From assembly GCA_015075445.1 (NCBI GenBank), contig JABTUJ010000014.1, positions 99,579-163,578 on the forward strand: a stretch of DNA of 64,000 nt, in the 5' to 3' direction. Shown here piece after piece: positions 26,955 through 34,972 of this stretch. Each line of letters starts with the position of its first letter. Within the stretch, counting starts at the first letter, position 1. Source of the DNA: Verrucomicrobiales bacterium. GTDB lineage: Bacteria > Verrucomicrobiota > Verrucomicrobiia > Limisphaerales > J093. The notes beneath the pieces were generated by a model. That model was given only the letters and a program-made list of their open reading frames with translations, had not been told where the DNA came from and made no database searches. Both the position numbers and the translations under genes were made by a program.

Positions 26955-28080
26955 CACTTGGCGCTTCCCTTGAGCTTTGAACTTTGACCTTGGACCTTCC
27001 AGCCGTGTTCGTCGCCCCCAGCCCAGCCGCCGCACCTACCGCCCGGTCTTCTGGACCTTCCTTGGGCTTTGAACTGACCTTGGGATTTCCCTTCGTGTCG
27101 TCGCCCCGGCAGCCGCCACACCGGCCGCTGGTTTTCTTGGACCTTCCGCCAGGCTTTGAACGACATAGACTTTCAACCGTGTCCGTCGCCAGCCAACCGC
27201 CGCACCGGGCAGTTTCTTGGACCTTCCCTTGGGCACAGACTTTGACCTTGGACCTTCCAGCCGCAATCGTCTTCAGCCAACCCCGCCGCACCTACCGCGG
27301 TCTTCGCGGACCTTCCAGCCAGGCTTTGAACTTTGACCTTGGACCTTCCAGCCGTGTTCGTCGCCCCCGGCCAACCCCGCCGCACCGACCGCTTGGTCTC
27401 CTTGGCGCCTTCCCTTGAGCTTTGAACTTTGACCTTGGACCTTCCAGCCGTGTTCGTCGCCCCCGGCCAACCCCGCCGCACCGGGCGCTTGGTTTTCTTG
27501 GACCTTCCCTTGAGCTTTGAACTTTGACCTTGGACCTTCCAGCCGTGTCCGTCGCCCCCGGCCAACCCCGCCGCACCGACCACTTGGTCTTCTTGGACCT
27601 TCCCTTGAGCTTTGAACTTTGACCTTGGAACTGGCCGTCCATCGCCCCAGCCAACCCGCCGCACCGACCGCGGTCTCATGGCGCTTCCCAGGCTTTGAAC
27701 CTTGACGGAACTTCCAGCCGTGCCCCTCGCCCCCAGCCAACCGCCGCACAAACCACTGCTCTCCTTGGCACTTCCAACAGGCTGGCTTTGACCTTGGAAC
27801 TTCCAGCCATGTCCGTCACCCCAGCCAACCCGCCGCACCGACCGCCTCGCATGGCACTTCCCTTAGACTTTGAACCTTGACCGGAACTTCCAGCGCGTGC
27901 CCCTCGCCCCGGCCAACCCCGCCGCACCGACCACTTGGTTTTCTTGGACCTTCCCTTGAGCTTTGAACTTTGACCTTGGAACTTCCAGCCGTGTCCGTCG
28001 CCCCCGGCCAACCCCGCCGCACCGGGCGCTTGGTTTTCTTGGACCTTCCCTTGAGCTTTGAACTTTGACCTTGGAACTTC
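26955..28080. repeat. right arm of low-complexity array (four-helix-bundle cassette)
   Basis: Roughly ten to twelve units of about 95-115 nt, six of them with an exact CTTGAGCTTTGAACTTTGAC core (near 26969, 27413, 27508, 27603, 27956 and 28048). Each core is followed by CTTGGACCTTCCAGCCGTG and a CGCCCCCGGCCAACCCCGCC-type spacer. The core is the reverse complement of the left arm's, so the two arms face each other across the four-helix-bundle gene. The array ends about 5 nt before the DUF1501 ATG. Variants with dropped bases (27060-27240, 27660-27890) suggest unit decay. Confidence 0.9.
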
Positions 28081-28084
28081 TGCC

Positions 28085-29527
28085 ATGACCTCTCTCAACT
28101 CGTTACGCGTCTCGACGCGCCGTCGTTTCCTCCAGCAATGCAGCACGGGCATGGGCGCCATGGCGCTGGCTTCGCTGCTGAACGGACGTTTGTTCGGCGC
28201 CGAGCCGGCTGCGTCCGCCGGTGCGGCCCGCCCACTGGGACCTCACTTTGCGCCCAAGGCCAAAAACATCATCTATCTCTTTCAGTCCGGCGGGCCGTCC
28301 CAGTTGGATCTGTTTGACTACAAGCCCGAGCTCATCAAGCGGGATGGCCAGAAGGTGCCGGAGGAACTGGTCAAGAACATCCGCCTGGCGCAGATCGGCA
28401 AGGACGCGGCTCTGCTGGGCACGAAATACCGGTTCGCGCAGTACGGCCGCGCCGGGGTCTGGATCTCCGAACTCCTGCCGCACCTGCAGACCATCGTGGA
28501 CGACGTCTGTTTCGTGCAGGGCCTGTACTCGGAGGCGTTCAACCACGACCCGGCCACGCTGTTCATGAACACGGGCGCCCAGCTCGCCGGTCGGCCCGCC
28601 ATGGGCGCCTGGTTCAGCTACGGTCTGGGCAGCGACAACCAGGACCTGCCCGCGTTTGTGGTGCTCATGACCGGCGTGGGCCAGCCGCTGACCAACAGCG
28701 CCTGGGGCAGCGGCTTTCTCCCGACCGTCCACCAGGGTGTGCAACTGCGGTCGCAGGGGGACCCGGTGCTGTTCGTGAACAACCCCCTGGGCATGGGCGC
28801 GGAACGCCGCCGCCAGTCCCTGGATGCAATTCGCGACCTGAACCAAGTGCGCTACGACGCCCTGCAGGATCCGGAGATCCAGACCCGCATCGCGGCCTAT
28901 GAAATGGCGTACCGGATGCAGACGAGCGTGCCGGACGTCATGGACATCTCCCGGGAACCCGACGCGATGCACGCGCTGTACGGGACGACGCCGGGTCGCG
29001 CCTCGTTTGCCAACAACTGCCTGCTCGCGCGGCGGCTCGTGGAGCGGGGCGTGCGCTTCGTGCAGTTGTACCATCGCGGCTGGGACCATCACGGGGGTCC
29101 CGACGGCAACCTCGTGTTCGATCTGAAGAAACGGTGCCAGGAGACCGATCAGGCCTGCGTGGCGCTGGTTCAGGACCTCAAACAGCGCGGGCTCCTCGAC
29201 GAAACGCTCGTCGTGTGGGGCGGCGAGTTCGGCCGGACCCCCATGATGCAGGGGGCGCTGCAGCCGGATCAGATTGGTCGGGACCATCACCCGCACGGGT
29301 ACACGATCTGGATGGCGGGCGGTGGCATCAGGCCGGGGATGGTGTATGGCGCCACGGACGAATTCGGGTTCTACGCCGTGGATCAGAAGATGCACGTGCA
29401 CGACCTGCACGCCACGATCCTGTACCTGTTCGGCGTCGACCACACCCGGTTGACCTACCGGTTCCAGGGTCGCGACTTCCGGCTCACCGACGTGCACGGC
29501 GAGGTGGTGAAGCCGTTGCTGGCCTGA
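28085..29527 (+). CDS. DUF1501 Tat-exported protein (second copy)
   Basis: A 480-residue paralogue of the 20.3-kb gene. ATG 28085 begins MTSLNSLRVSTRRRFLQQCS, with a Tat motif (TRRRFLQQ) then MGAMALASLL. It shares the family blocks FAPKAKNIIYLFQSGGPSQ, LDLFDYKPEL, FVQLYHRGWDHHGG, WGGEFGRTPM and RDHHPHGYTIWMAGGGIRPG, and ends in RLTYRFQGRDFRLTDVHG. The ATG directly abuts the repeat array (GACCTTGGAACTTCTGCC upstream), so no Shine-Dalgarno sequence is visible; translation may be leaderless-like or depend on array RNA. It partners the frameshifted PSD1 gene. Confidence 0.9.
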   Translation: MTSLNSLRVSTRRRFLQQCSTGMGAMALASLLNGRLFGAEPAASAGAARPLGPHFAPKAKNIIYLFQSGGPSQLDLFDYKPELIKRDGQKVPEELVKNIRLAQIGKDAALLGTKYRFAQYGRAGVWISELLPHLQTIVDDVCFVQGLYSEAFNHDPATLFMNTGAQLAGRPAMGAWFSYGLGSDNQDLPAFVVLMTGVGQPLTNSAWGSGFLPTVHQGVQLRSQGDPVLFVNNPLGMGAERRRQSLDAIRDLNQVRYDALQDPEIQTRIAAYEMAYRMQTSVPDVMDISREPDAMHALYGTTPGRASFANNCLLARRLVERGVRFVQLYHRGWDHHGGPDGNLVFDLKKRCQETDQACVALVQDLKQRGLLDETLVVWGGEFGRTPMMQGALQPDQIGRDHHPHGYTIWMAGGGIRPGMVYGATDEFGFYAVDQKMHVHDLHATILYLFGVDHTRLTYRFQGRDFRLTDVHGEVVKPLLA

Positions 29528-29616
29528 GCCGACTTGCGCCGGCGCTGGCGTGCGCGGGTCGCAGCGCGTGCGGAGAGTGCAAGCGCTTCGGCGCCGCTCC
29601 GGGCGAGGTGAGCGGC

Positions 29617-32600
29617 TCAACGCACGAGACGGAAGAACGCGGCGCTTTCGACGGCCGGCACTTCGATCTCGGACTGGCCGGCGGAGCCGGCGACGTCCTG
29701 CCAGGGACCGTGGCCGAGAGACGGAGTGGTCTGGAGACGGATCCCCGGCCCACCGTTCCAACGCAGACGAAGCCGTCCGTTCGAGAGCAGGGGCGGCGAA
29801 AGCTCCAGGGAATCCGCGGTAGCCGGTCCGTATTGCGCGACGAGGGTCAGGTCGCCCGCGAGGGTGAGGTCGAGGACGGGATCGGTGAGCGGACCCACGG
29901 GTAGGTCGCGACCGAACCGGTCGGTCCATTTCTCGAACTGGTACTGTCCATAGCGGGCGGGGGCGACGATCTGGAGGGGTTCGAGGCTGGAGGGGAACAC
30001 CCGGAGGAAACGCCCGCGGGCATCCTGACGGCCGTTCCGGTCCGGGCGGCTCAGGGCGATGTAGGGGAGGAGGGCGGCTTCGCGGCGCGTGGTGCCACCC
30101 AGGCCATCGGGTTCAGTCGTGGCCGTGAGGATCTCGAGTTCGCGCAGGTCCAGGGCCGGCCGCCGCGGGGTGAAGTCATAGACAAGTTCGAGGCGGACCG
30201 TTTCGATCTGGATGGGGTCGCCCAGGCTGTTGAAGGAGGAGCGCGACAGGAGGAGATCGGCCCACGCAGACGGGCGGGAGTAGAGGAGCATGTCAGTCAC
30301 CGCCGCCCCGGAGAGGAGCGACCGAAGCAGGGAACCGCTGGCGTCACTGGGTCGGATCGGATCGATCTGGCTCCCGACGAGATCAAAGCGGGCGCCCCAG
30401 ACGATGGGGTTGTCGGTGAGGTGGTTGTAGTGCTGGAAGCGGTGGATGGCGCCGTCCCGCTTGAGCAGCGAGATGCCGGCGTGGGCGAGGTAGAGATCGA
30501 CGTAGGCGGTCGAGCCGGGTTGGCCGGGACCGGGGGCGGTGGTGAGGGCGGTCACGCGGAGGTCGACGATGCGGAGGTTCTCCTCGTGAGGCGGGAAATA
30601 GCCGGCGTCGCGCAGGTTGAGGCGCACCGTGCCTCCGGCGTTCAGCGTGGCGATCTGTTCCGCACTCAGGCTGAAGCGCAGCGGCGCGGAGAGCTCGGGG
30701 CGATTGGCGTTGTATCGGTCGAAGATCGTCTCGGCGACCCGGGAGAGTTTGTCCTGAAAGACGGCGCGGAGGGAGTGGAACTGGTCGGGGGTAAGCTGGG
30801 GGGCCTGGTTGAGGGTGGCGATGGCCTCGAAGCGCTCGACCAACCCCTCGAGGTTGAGCGGCTCGGTGTAAGGCTCGAGGAGCCGGTACTCGTACGCCTT
30901 GGCCAGGTAATAGTGGTACTTGAGCAGCCGATCATAGGCACGACGTTCCATGTCTTCGAGGTAGCTGGTGGCCCGTTCGTCCAGCACCAGCGCGCCGGGA
31001 GCGATCCGGCGGTTGAGGGCGTCGATGGCCAGGAGATTGCGAGAGAGCACGCCGGAGAGCGTGGCGACCTGCTGCATCGTGAGGATGAGCTCCTCGGTGA
31101 ACTGCCGGTTCCGCTCCATCAGCGCCTCGACCTCCTCCAGGAGTGCCTTGTACTCGGGCGACCGGGCTTTGAGACGTTCGAGTTCGGCGAGCATTTCGGG
31201 GCTGGGCGCTTCGTGCTGTTTGAGGAAGGCCTGGATGTCGGCGACGCCCTTGGTGAGGCCGTTGCCGGTGGTCTGGAGGGCGCCGAGGTAATCGAGGCCC
31301 ATCGACTCGGCCTGGGCGGGGTCCACGCCTGCCTGGGCGTTCTGCTGGCCCTGAGCGGACGATTCGAAGTCGGAGGCCAGGTAGGTGGAAGCGACGTCGC
31401 CGGCGCCTTGAATGGAGTCCCAGGGCCGGTCCGGGTTGAAGTCGCTGGCGACCCGGAGGCCTTCGCCGACGGTGCCGAGGGCGGGTTGGTAGACGGGGAT
31501 CATCTGGCACATCATGGCCGAGAGCTTGAGGCCGAAGCGCAACCCGAACACCCAGTCGGGTTCACGGGTATCCTCGAGGAGTTCGAGTTCCTTGGCCTCG
31601 AGCTTGATCTGAACGTTCTGAATGTCGGTGTGCAGTTGGGCCGCCTGGGTGCGCAGCCGCGGCAGGCGGGTCATGGCGGCGTTGTAGTCCCGACGGGCCT
31701 GGTCGAGCTCGGTGCGGAGCTGATTGCGCGCGGCGGTCAGGGACTCGAGGCGCTGCTGTTCGGTCTGGGCTTTGTTGTTGATCCAGTAGGCGAGGTAGAG
31801 CGTGTCCATCGCCCGGTCGATCTCGTTCTGGAAGAGGGTGAAGTTGACCTCGAAACTGAGCATGGGTACCCAGCCGGCGGGATTGCCGAAGTAATCGAGG
31901 CCGGCCTCGAGGCGTTGCTGGAGCAGGCGGATTTCGGCGTGCATCTGCTCGAACTCGAACCGGGCCGTGGGATCGAGGGCGGTCCAGACGGGACCGGCGC
32001 GATACGCGGCGAGGATCTCGGCGTAATCGGCGAGACGGGGGGCGACGGTGTCGAGGCGGTTGCCGAGGTAATCGTCGCGGAGATGCTGGAGGACCTGACG
32101 CAGGGCCAGCGGATGGAGCCAGCCCAAGGGGGCTTCGGTGAGGGTGTAGGTGCCATTGGGGCCCGCGGCGGTTCGGGCACGTTGAATGGCGGCGTCCGTG
32201 CCGGCCTTGGACGTCCGCGATTCGGCGCTGGACTTCATCTGGAACCATTCGACGTAGAAACGGACTTTCTGGCTGCGCACCGGGGTGCCGGCTGCGCCGC
32301 CGGCATAGCGGTCATAGGGCCAGGCGGTCGGAAGGGTGGGAGCGGCGGAGCGTCCGCCGGCCAGCGAGAATCGGCCGGCTAGATCGAGATTCGACACGAG
32401 CGAACCGCCGCGGCCGCCCTCGCCGGGTTTCCCGGAAGGCTTGGCGTTGCTGCCGTCCCCGGGCCAGCGGTTGACACCGCGCTGCGACACCGTGGTGCCG
32501 GCAAGGGTGTACCGGTAATAGACGATGTACGTCCCGTCGGGCGGGGTGTGCGTCTTGCACATGCCCGAGTCGCAGACCCGCGCGCTGGACCAGTAGGTGT

Positions 32601-33510
32601 CGATGGAAGCCCCGGCGGCGCCGTGTTCGCCCGGCCCCCCGGGCTGTCCGGCCCCGCCGGTCAGGTCAAAGCGCACGCCGGGTCCATCAGTGTGGAGCGC
32701 GCCGATCTGCAGGGTGAGATGGCCGGCCGGCAGCCCGTCAGCACCGTTCAGCCCGCCCGCGGCGTTGATCCCCGCCGACTGAGTCCGTTCCTCCGGGGTG
32801 GTCTTGATCTGACCCGCGCCCTCGAAGATGAGTTCCCGGGCCTGGAGGGTGACCTGGGTTTGTTTGAAGCGGACCGGGCTGCGGATGATGAGGCGCTCGG
32901 CGATGATCTCGACCCGCTTGAGGTCACGGCGATCGCCGTTGCCGTAGGCCTCATAGAGGCCGTTGGGATGGTTGGCTTCGAGTTCGACGGTCTCACCGAT
33001 GATGCGGACGTCACGGAGGATTTGCTGTTGGTAATTGAGCGACTCGGCCAGGGGCGTTGGTCGGTCGAAGACTCGTATGCCGGCGGTGGCGAAGGGGATC
33101 GGCTGGGTGTGTTGGTCAGCCCCGAAGACGGCAGCCTCAGGGGGGAGGACGGGCTGCGGGGTGATCTGCCACGATTGGGCGGTGGTTTCACCGCCGAGGC
33201 TGGCGGCGACCGTCACGGTGAAGGGGGTTTTGTCGGCGGCGGCCGGCCGGTAGTGGAACCGCCAATCCGTGGCGGCGGAAGGCTCGAGGATCAAAGGGCC
33301 GGCGGGAGCGGGCGAGGCCGCCACGGTCATCGTGACGCCGGGGCGATCATTCCAGTGGAGGTGAAAGCTCCGTTCTGAGCCGCTCCAGACGGTCTGGTCC
33401 GGCACCGAGCCCAGGGCGTAGCGGGCGGCGGCGGCGGGTTGGGCGGTGGTGGTGAGAGACAGGCCGAGCAGGGCCAGACTGGTGGCGAGGGCGCAGAGAC
33501 GATGGTGCAT
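29617..33510 (-). CDS. large secreted protein with helical/coiled-coil core, unknown
   Basis: A 1297-residue protein I do not recognise. ATG 33510 starts a signal peptide (MHHRLCALATSLALLGLSL, cleavage after about AQPAAA); an in-frame start at 33537 adds nine residues. An N-terminal beta-rich part (to about residue 310) contains a right-handed-helix-like stretch (VEIIAERLIIRSPVRF). It leads to glycine-rich loops (GGAGQPGGPGEHGAAGAS, about 310-400). Then comes a long helical region (about 480-940) with heptad-rich segments such as LTAARNQLRTELDQARRDYN and AELERLKARSPEYKALLEEV. The end is beta-rich and closes with a verrucomicrobial-type C-terminal sandwich (LRLRWNGGPGIRLQTTPSL ... FFRLVR). Long paired helices flanked by beta domains recall pore-forming or large toxin-like scaffolds, but I see no diagnostic motif. 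It converges with the DUF1501 gene. Confidence 0.6.
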   Translation of the reverse strand: MHHRLCALATSLALLGLSLTTTAQPAAAARYALGSVPDQTVWSGSERSFHLHWNDRPGVTMTVAASPAPAGPLILEPSAATDWRFHYRPAAADKTPFTVTVAASLGGETTAQSWQITPQPVLPPEAAVFGADQHTQPIPFATAGIRVFDRPTPLAESLNYQQQILRDVRIIGETVELEANHPNGLYEAYGNGDRRDLKRVEIIAERLIIRSPVRFKQTQVTLQARELIFEGAGQIKTTPEERTQSAGINAAGGLNGADGLPAGHLTLQIGALHTDGPGVRFDLTGGAGQPGGPGEHGAAGASIDTYWSSARVCDSGMCKTHTPPDGTYIVYYRYTLAGTTVSQRGVNRWPGDGSNAKPSGKPGEGGRGGSLVSNLDLAGRFSLAGGRSAAPTLPTAWPYDRYAGGAAGTPVRSQKVRFYVEWFQMKSSAESRTSKAGTDAAIQRARTAAGPNGTYTLTEAPLGWLHPLALRQVLQHLRDDYLGNRLDTVAPRLADYAEILAAYRAGPVWTALDPTARFEFEQMHAEIRLLQQRLEAGLDYFGNPAGWVPMLSFEVNFTLFQNEIDRAMDTLYLAYWINNKAQTEQQRLESLTAARNQLRTELDQARRDYNAAMTRLPRLRTQAAQLHTDIQNVQIKLEAKELELLEDTREPDWVFGLRFGLKLSAMMCQMIPVYQPALGTVGEGLRVASDFNPDRPWDSIQGAGDVASTYLASDFESSAQGQQNAQAGVDPAQAESMGLDYLGALQTTGNGLTKGVADIQAFLKQHEAPSPEMLAELERLKARSPEYKALLEEVEALMERNRQFTEELILTMQQVATLSGVLSRNLLAIDALNRRIAPGALVLDERATSYLEDMERRAYDRLLKYHYYLAKAYEYRLLEPYTEPLNLEGLVERFEAIATLNQAPQLTPDQFHSLRAVFQDKLSRVAETIFDRYNANRPELSAPLRFSLSAEQIATLNAGGTVRLNLRDAGYFPPHEENLRIVDLRVTALTTAPGPGQPGSTAYVDLYLAHAGISLLKRDGAIHRFQHYNHLTDNPIVWGARFDLVGSQIDPIRPSDASGSLLRSLLSGAAVTDMLLYSRPSAWADLLLSRSSFNSLGDPIQIETVRLELVYDFTPRRPALDLRELEILTATTEPDGLGGTTRREAALLPYIALSRPDRNGRQDARGRFLRVFPSSLEPLQIVAPARYGQYQFEKWTDRFGRDLPVGPLTDPVLDLTLAGDLTLVAQYGPATADSLELSPPLLSNGRLRLRWNGGPGIRLQTTPSLGHGPWQDVAGSAGQSEIEVPAVESAAFFRLVR

Positions 33511-33590
33511 CACGCGTAATAGGGTTGATGGCCCCACCCATCCCGTCGCGGCTACTGGCCGCGGCCTTAGGGTGAACCAGATTTATTAAG

Positions 33591-33618
33591 ACCATAATCG
33601 CATGAGATCGATGGTCAA
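33591..33618 (-). promoter_or_regulatory. candidate sigma70-type promoter for the 33510 gene
   Basis: On the minus strand TTGACC (33618-33613) lies 16 nt before TATGGT (33596-33591), matching the -35 consensus at 5 of 6 and the -10 consensus at 4 of 6 positions. It sits in an unusually AT-rich patch (33576-33605) of an otherwise GC-rich spacer and would give a 5' leader of about 70 nt. The remaining spacer to 33747 holds no gene. Confidence 0.35.
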
Positions 33619-33747
33619 GGGCAGGGGCTGAAATCGTGGGGGAGGCCGTGCTTCCGGCGAGACGGTGTTCGACCGCGTCGCATCGCTGAGAGGCAGACGT
33701 GCGCGCGCCGGGATTGCCCGGCGCGCCAGCGTGGTTAGGCTCGGGTC

Positions 33748-34788
33748 GTGCGTGCGGTTGTCTATGAGCAGTTCAACGGTCCCCTGCGGGTGGATCGGGT
33801 GCCGGATCCGGCGCCGGCCGCCGACGGGGTGGTGGTGCGGGTCCGGGCCAACGGCATCTGTCGCAGCGACTGGCACGGCTGGCGGGGGCACGATCCGGAC
33901 ATTCGGTTGCCGCAGGTGCCGGGTCATGAGCTGGCGGGCGTGATCGAGGCGGTGGGCCGGGAGGTGCGGCACTGGCGGCCGGGGGATCGGGTGACGGTGC
34001 CTTTTGTGGCCGGTTGCGGGGGTTGTGCGGAGTGTCGGGCGGGCCATCCGCAGATTTGCGACCACCAGTTTCAGCCGGGGTTCACGGCCTGGGGTTCGTT
34101 CGCCGAGTTCGTCGCGCTGCGTTATGCGGACGGGAATCTGGTGCGGTTGCCGGAGGAGATCAGCTTCGTGGCGGCGGCGAGCCTGGGCTGCCGGTTCAGC
34201 ACGGCCTTTCGCGCTGTGATCCAGCAAGGCCGGGTGACGGCGGGCGAATGGGTGGCGGTGCACGGCTGCGGCGGGGTGGGGCTGGCGGCGATCCAGGTGG
34301 CGGCCGCGGCCGGGGCGCGCGTGGTGGCGGTGGACATCAAGGAGGAGGCACTTGCGTTCGCGAGCCGGGTGGGAGCCATCCACGTGGTGGACGCGCGCCG
34401 GATTGCGGAGGTGCCGGCTGTGATTCGGGACCTGACCGGTGGCGGGGCGCATGTGTCGCTGGATGCCTTGGGCAGCCGGGCGACGTGTGCGGGGTCGGTG
34501 GCGTGTTTGCGCAAGCGCGGCCGGCATGTGCAGGTGGGGTTGTTGGCGGGCGCGGACCAGGATCCACCGCTGCCGATGCATCTGGTGATCGCCCGCGAAC
34601 TCGAATTGCTGGGCAGCCACGGGATGGCCGCCCACGCTTATCCGGCGATGCTGGAGCTGATTCGGGCCGGCCGGTTGCAGCCGGAGCGGTTGGTCCAGCG
34701 GACGGTCACGCTGGAGGAGGCGCCGGCGGAGTTGATCGCGCTCGGCGAGTTCCAGCGGATGGGCGTGTCGGTGATCGATCAGTTCTGA
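33748..34788 (+). CDS. zinc-dependent alcohol dehydrogenase (MDR family)
   Basis: A 346-residue medium-chain dehydrogenase. GTG start (MRAVVYEQFNGPLRV). The catalytic zinc ligands are the cysteine in GICRSD and the histidine in GHELAG. The structural zinc loop CGGCAECRAGHPQIC (about residues 91-105) has four cysteines. The Rossmann motif GCGGVGLAAIQ (about 172-182), followed by VVAVDIKEEAL with an aspartate at the end of beta2, suggests NAD preference. It resembles the threonine/sorbitol dehydrogenase-like group oxidising a secondary alcohol; the substrate is not predictable. It is divergent from the large secreted protein gene and separated from the sulfatase by 184 nt with no recognised feature. 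Confidence 0.9.
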   Translation: MRAVVYEQFNGPLRVDRVPDPAPAADGVVVRVRANGICRSDWHGWRGHDPDIRLPQVPGHELAGVIEAVGREVRHWRPGDRVTVPFVAGCGGCAECRAGHPQICDHQFQPGFTAWGSFAEFVALRYADGNLVRLPEEISFVAAASLGCRFSTAFRAVIQQGRVTAGEWVAVHGCGGVGLAAIQVAAAAGARVVAVDIKEEALAFASRVGAIHVVDARRIAEVPAVIRDLTGGGAHVSLDALGSRATCAGSVACLRKRGRHVQVGLLAGADQDPPLPMHLVIARELELLGSHGMAAHAYPAMLELIRAGRLQPERLVQRTVTLEEAPAELIALGEFQRMGVSVIDQF

Positions 34789-34972
34789 AACGGCTGGTTT
34801 CCGTCGGTGATGGCACGGATGGTGCAGAGGTTCGTGGCAAGCCGGGTTTGACTGGCGGAACCGCCCCCCCGACCGGGTACCAATGCTCCGGCGTTGGCGA
34901 GTTCAGGTGGCGGTGACGATCCTGTTGCCGGGCCAGGTCGCCATCCACGGTGGCGCGTGCTGCCTATCCAAT

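Noticed and set aside
26955..28080. Long repeat array as CRISPR or as a coding repeat protein
   Set aside because: Units vary in length and lose bases, spacers are repeats too, and several frames on both strands are open; the long frames rich in SRSKFKAQGK- or RPSDFGLR-type residues are translation of array words, not genes.
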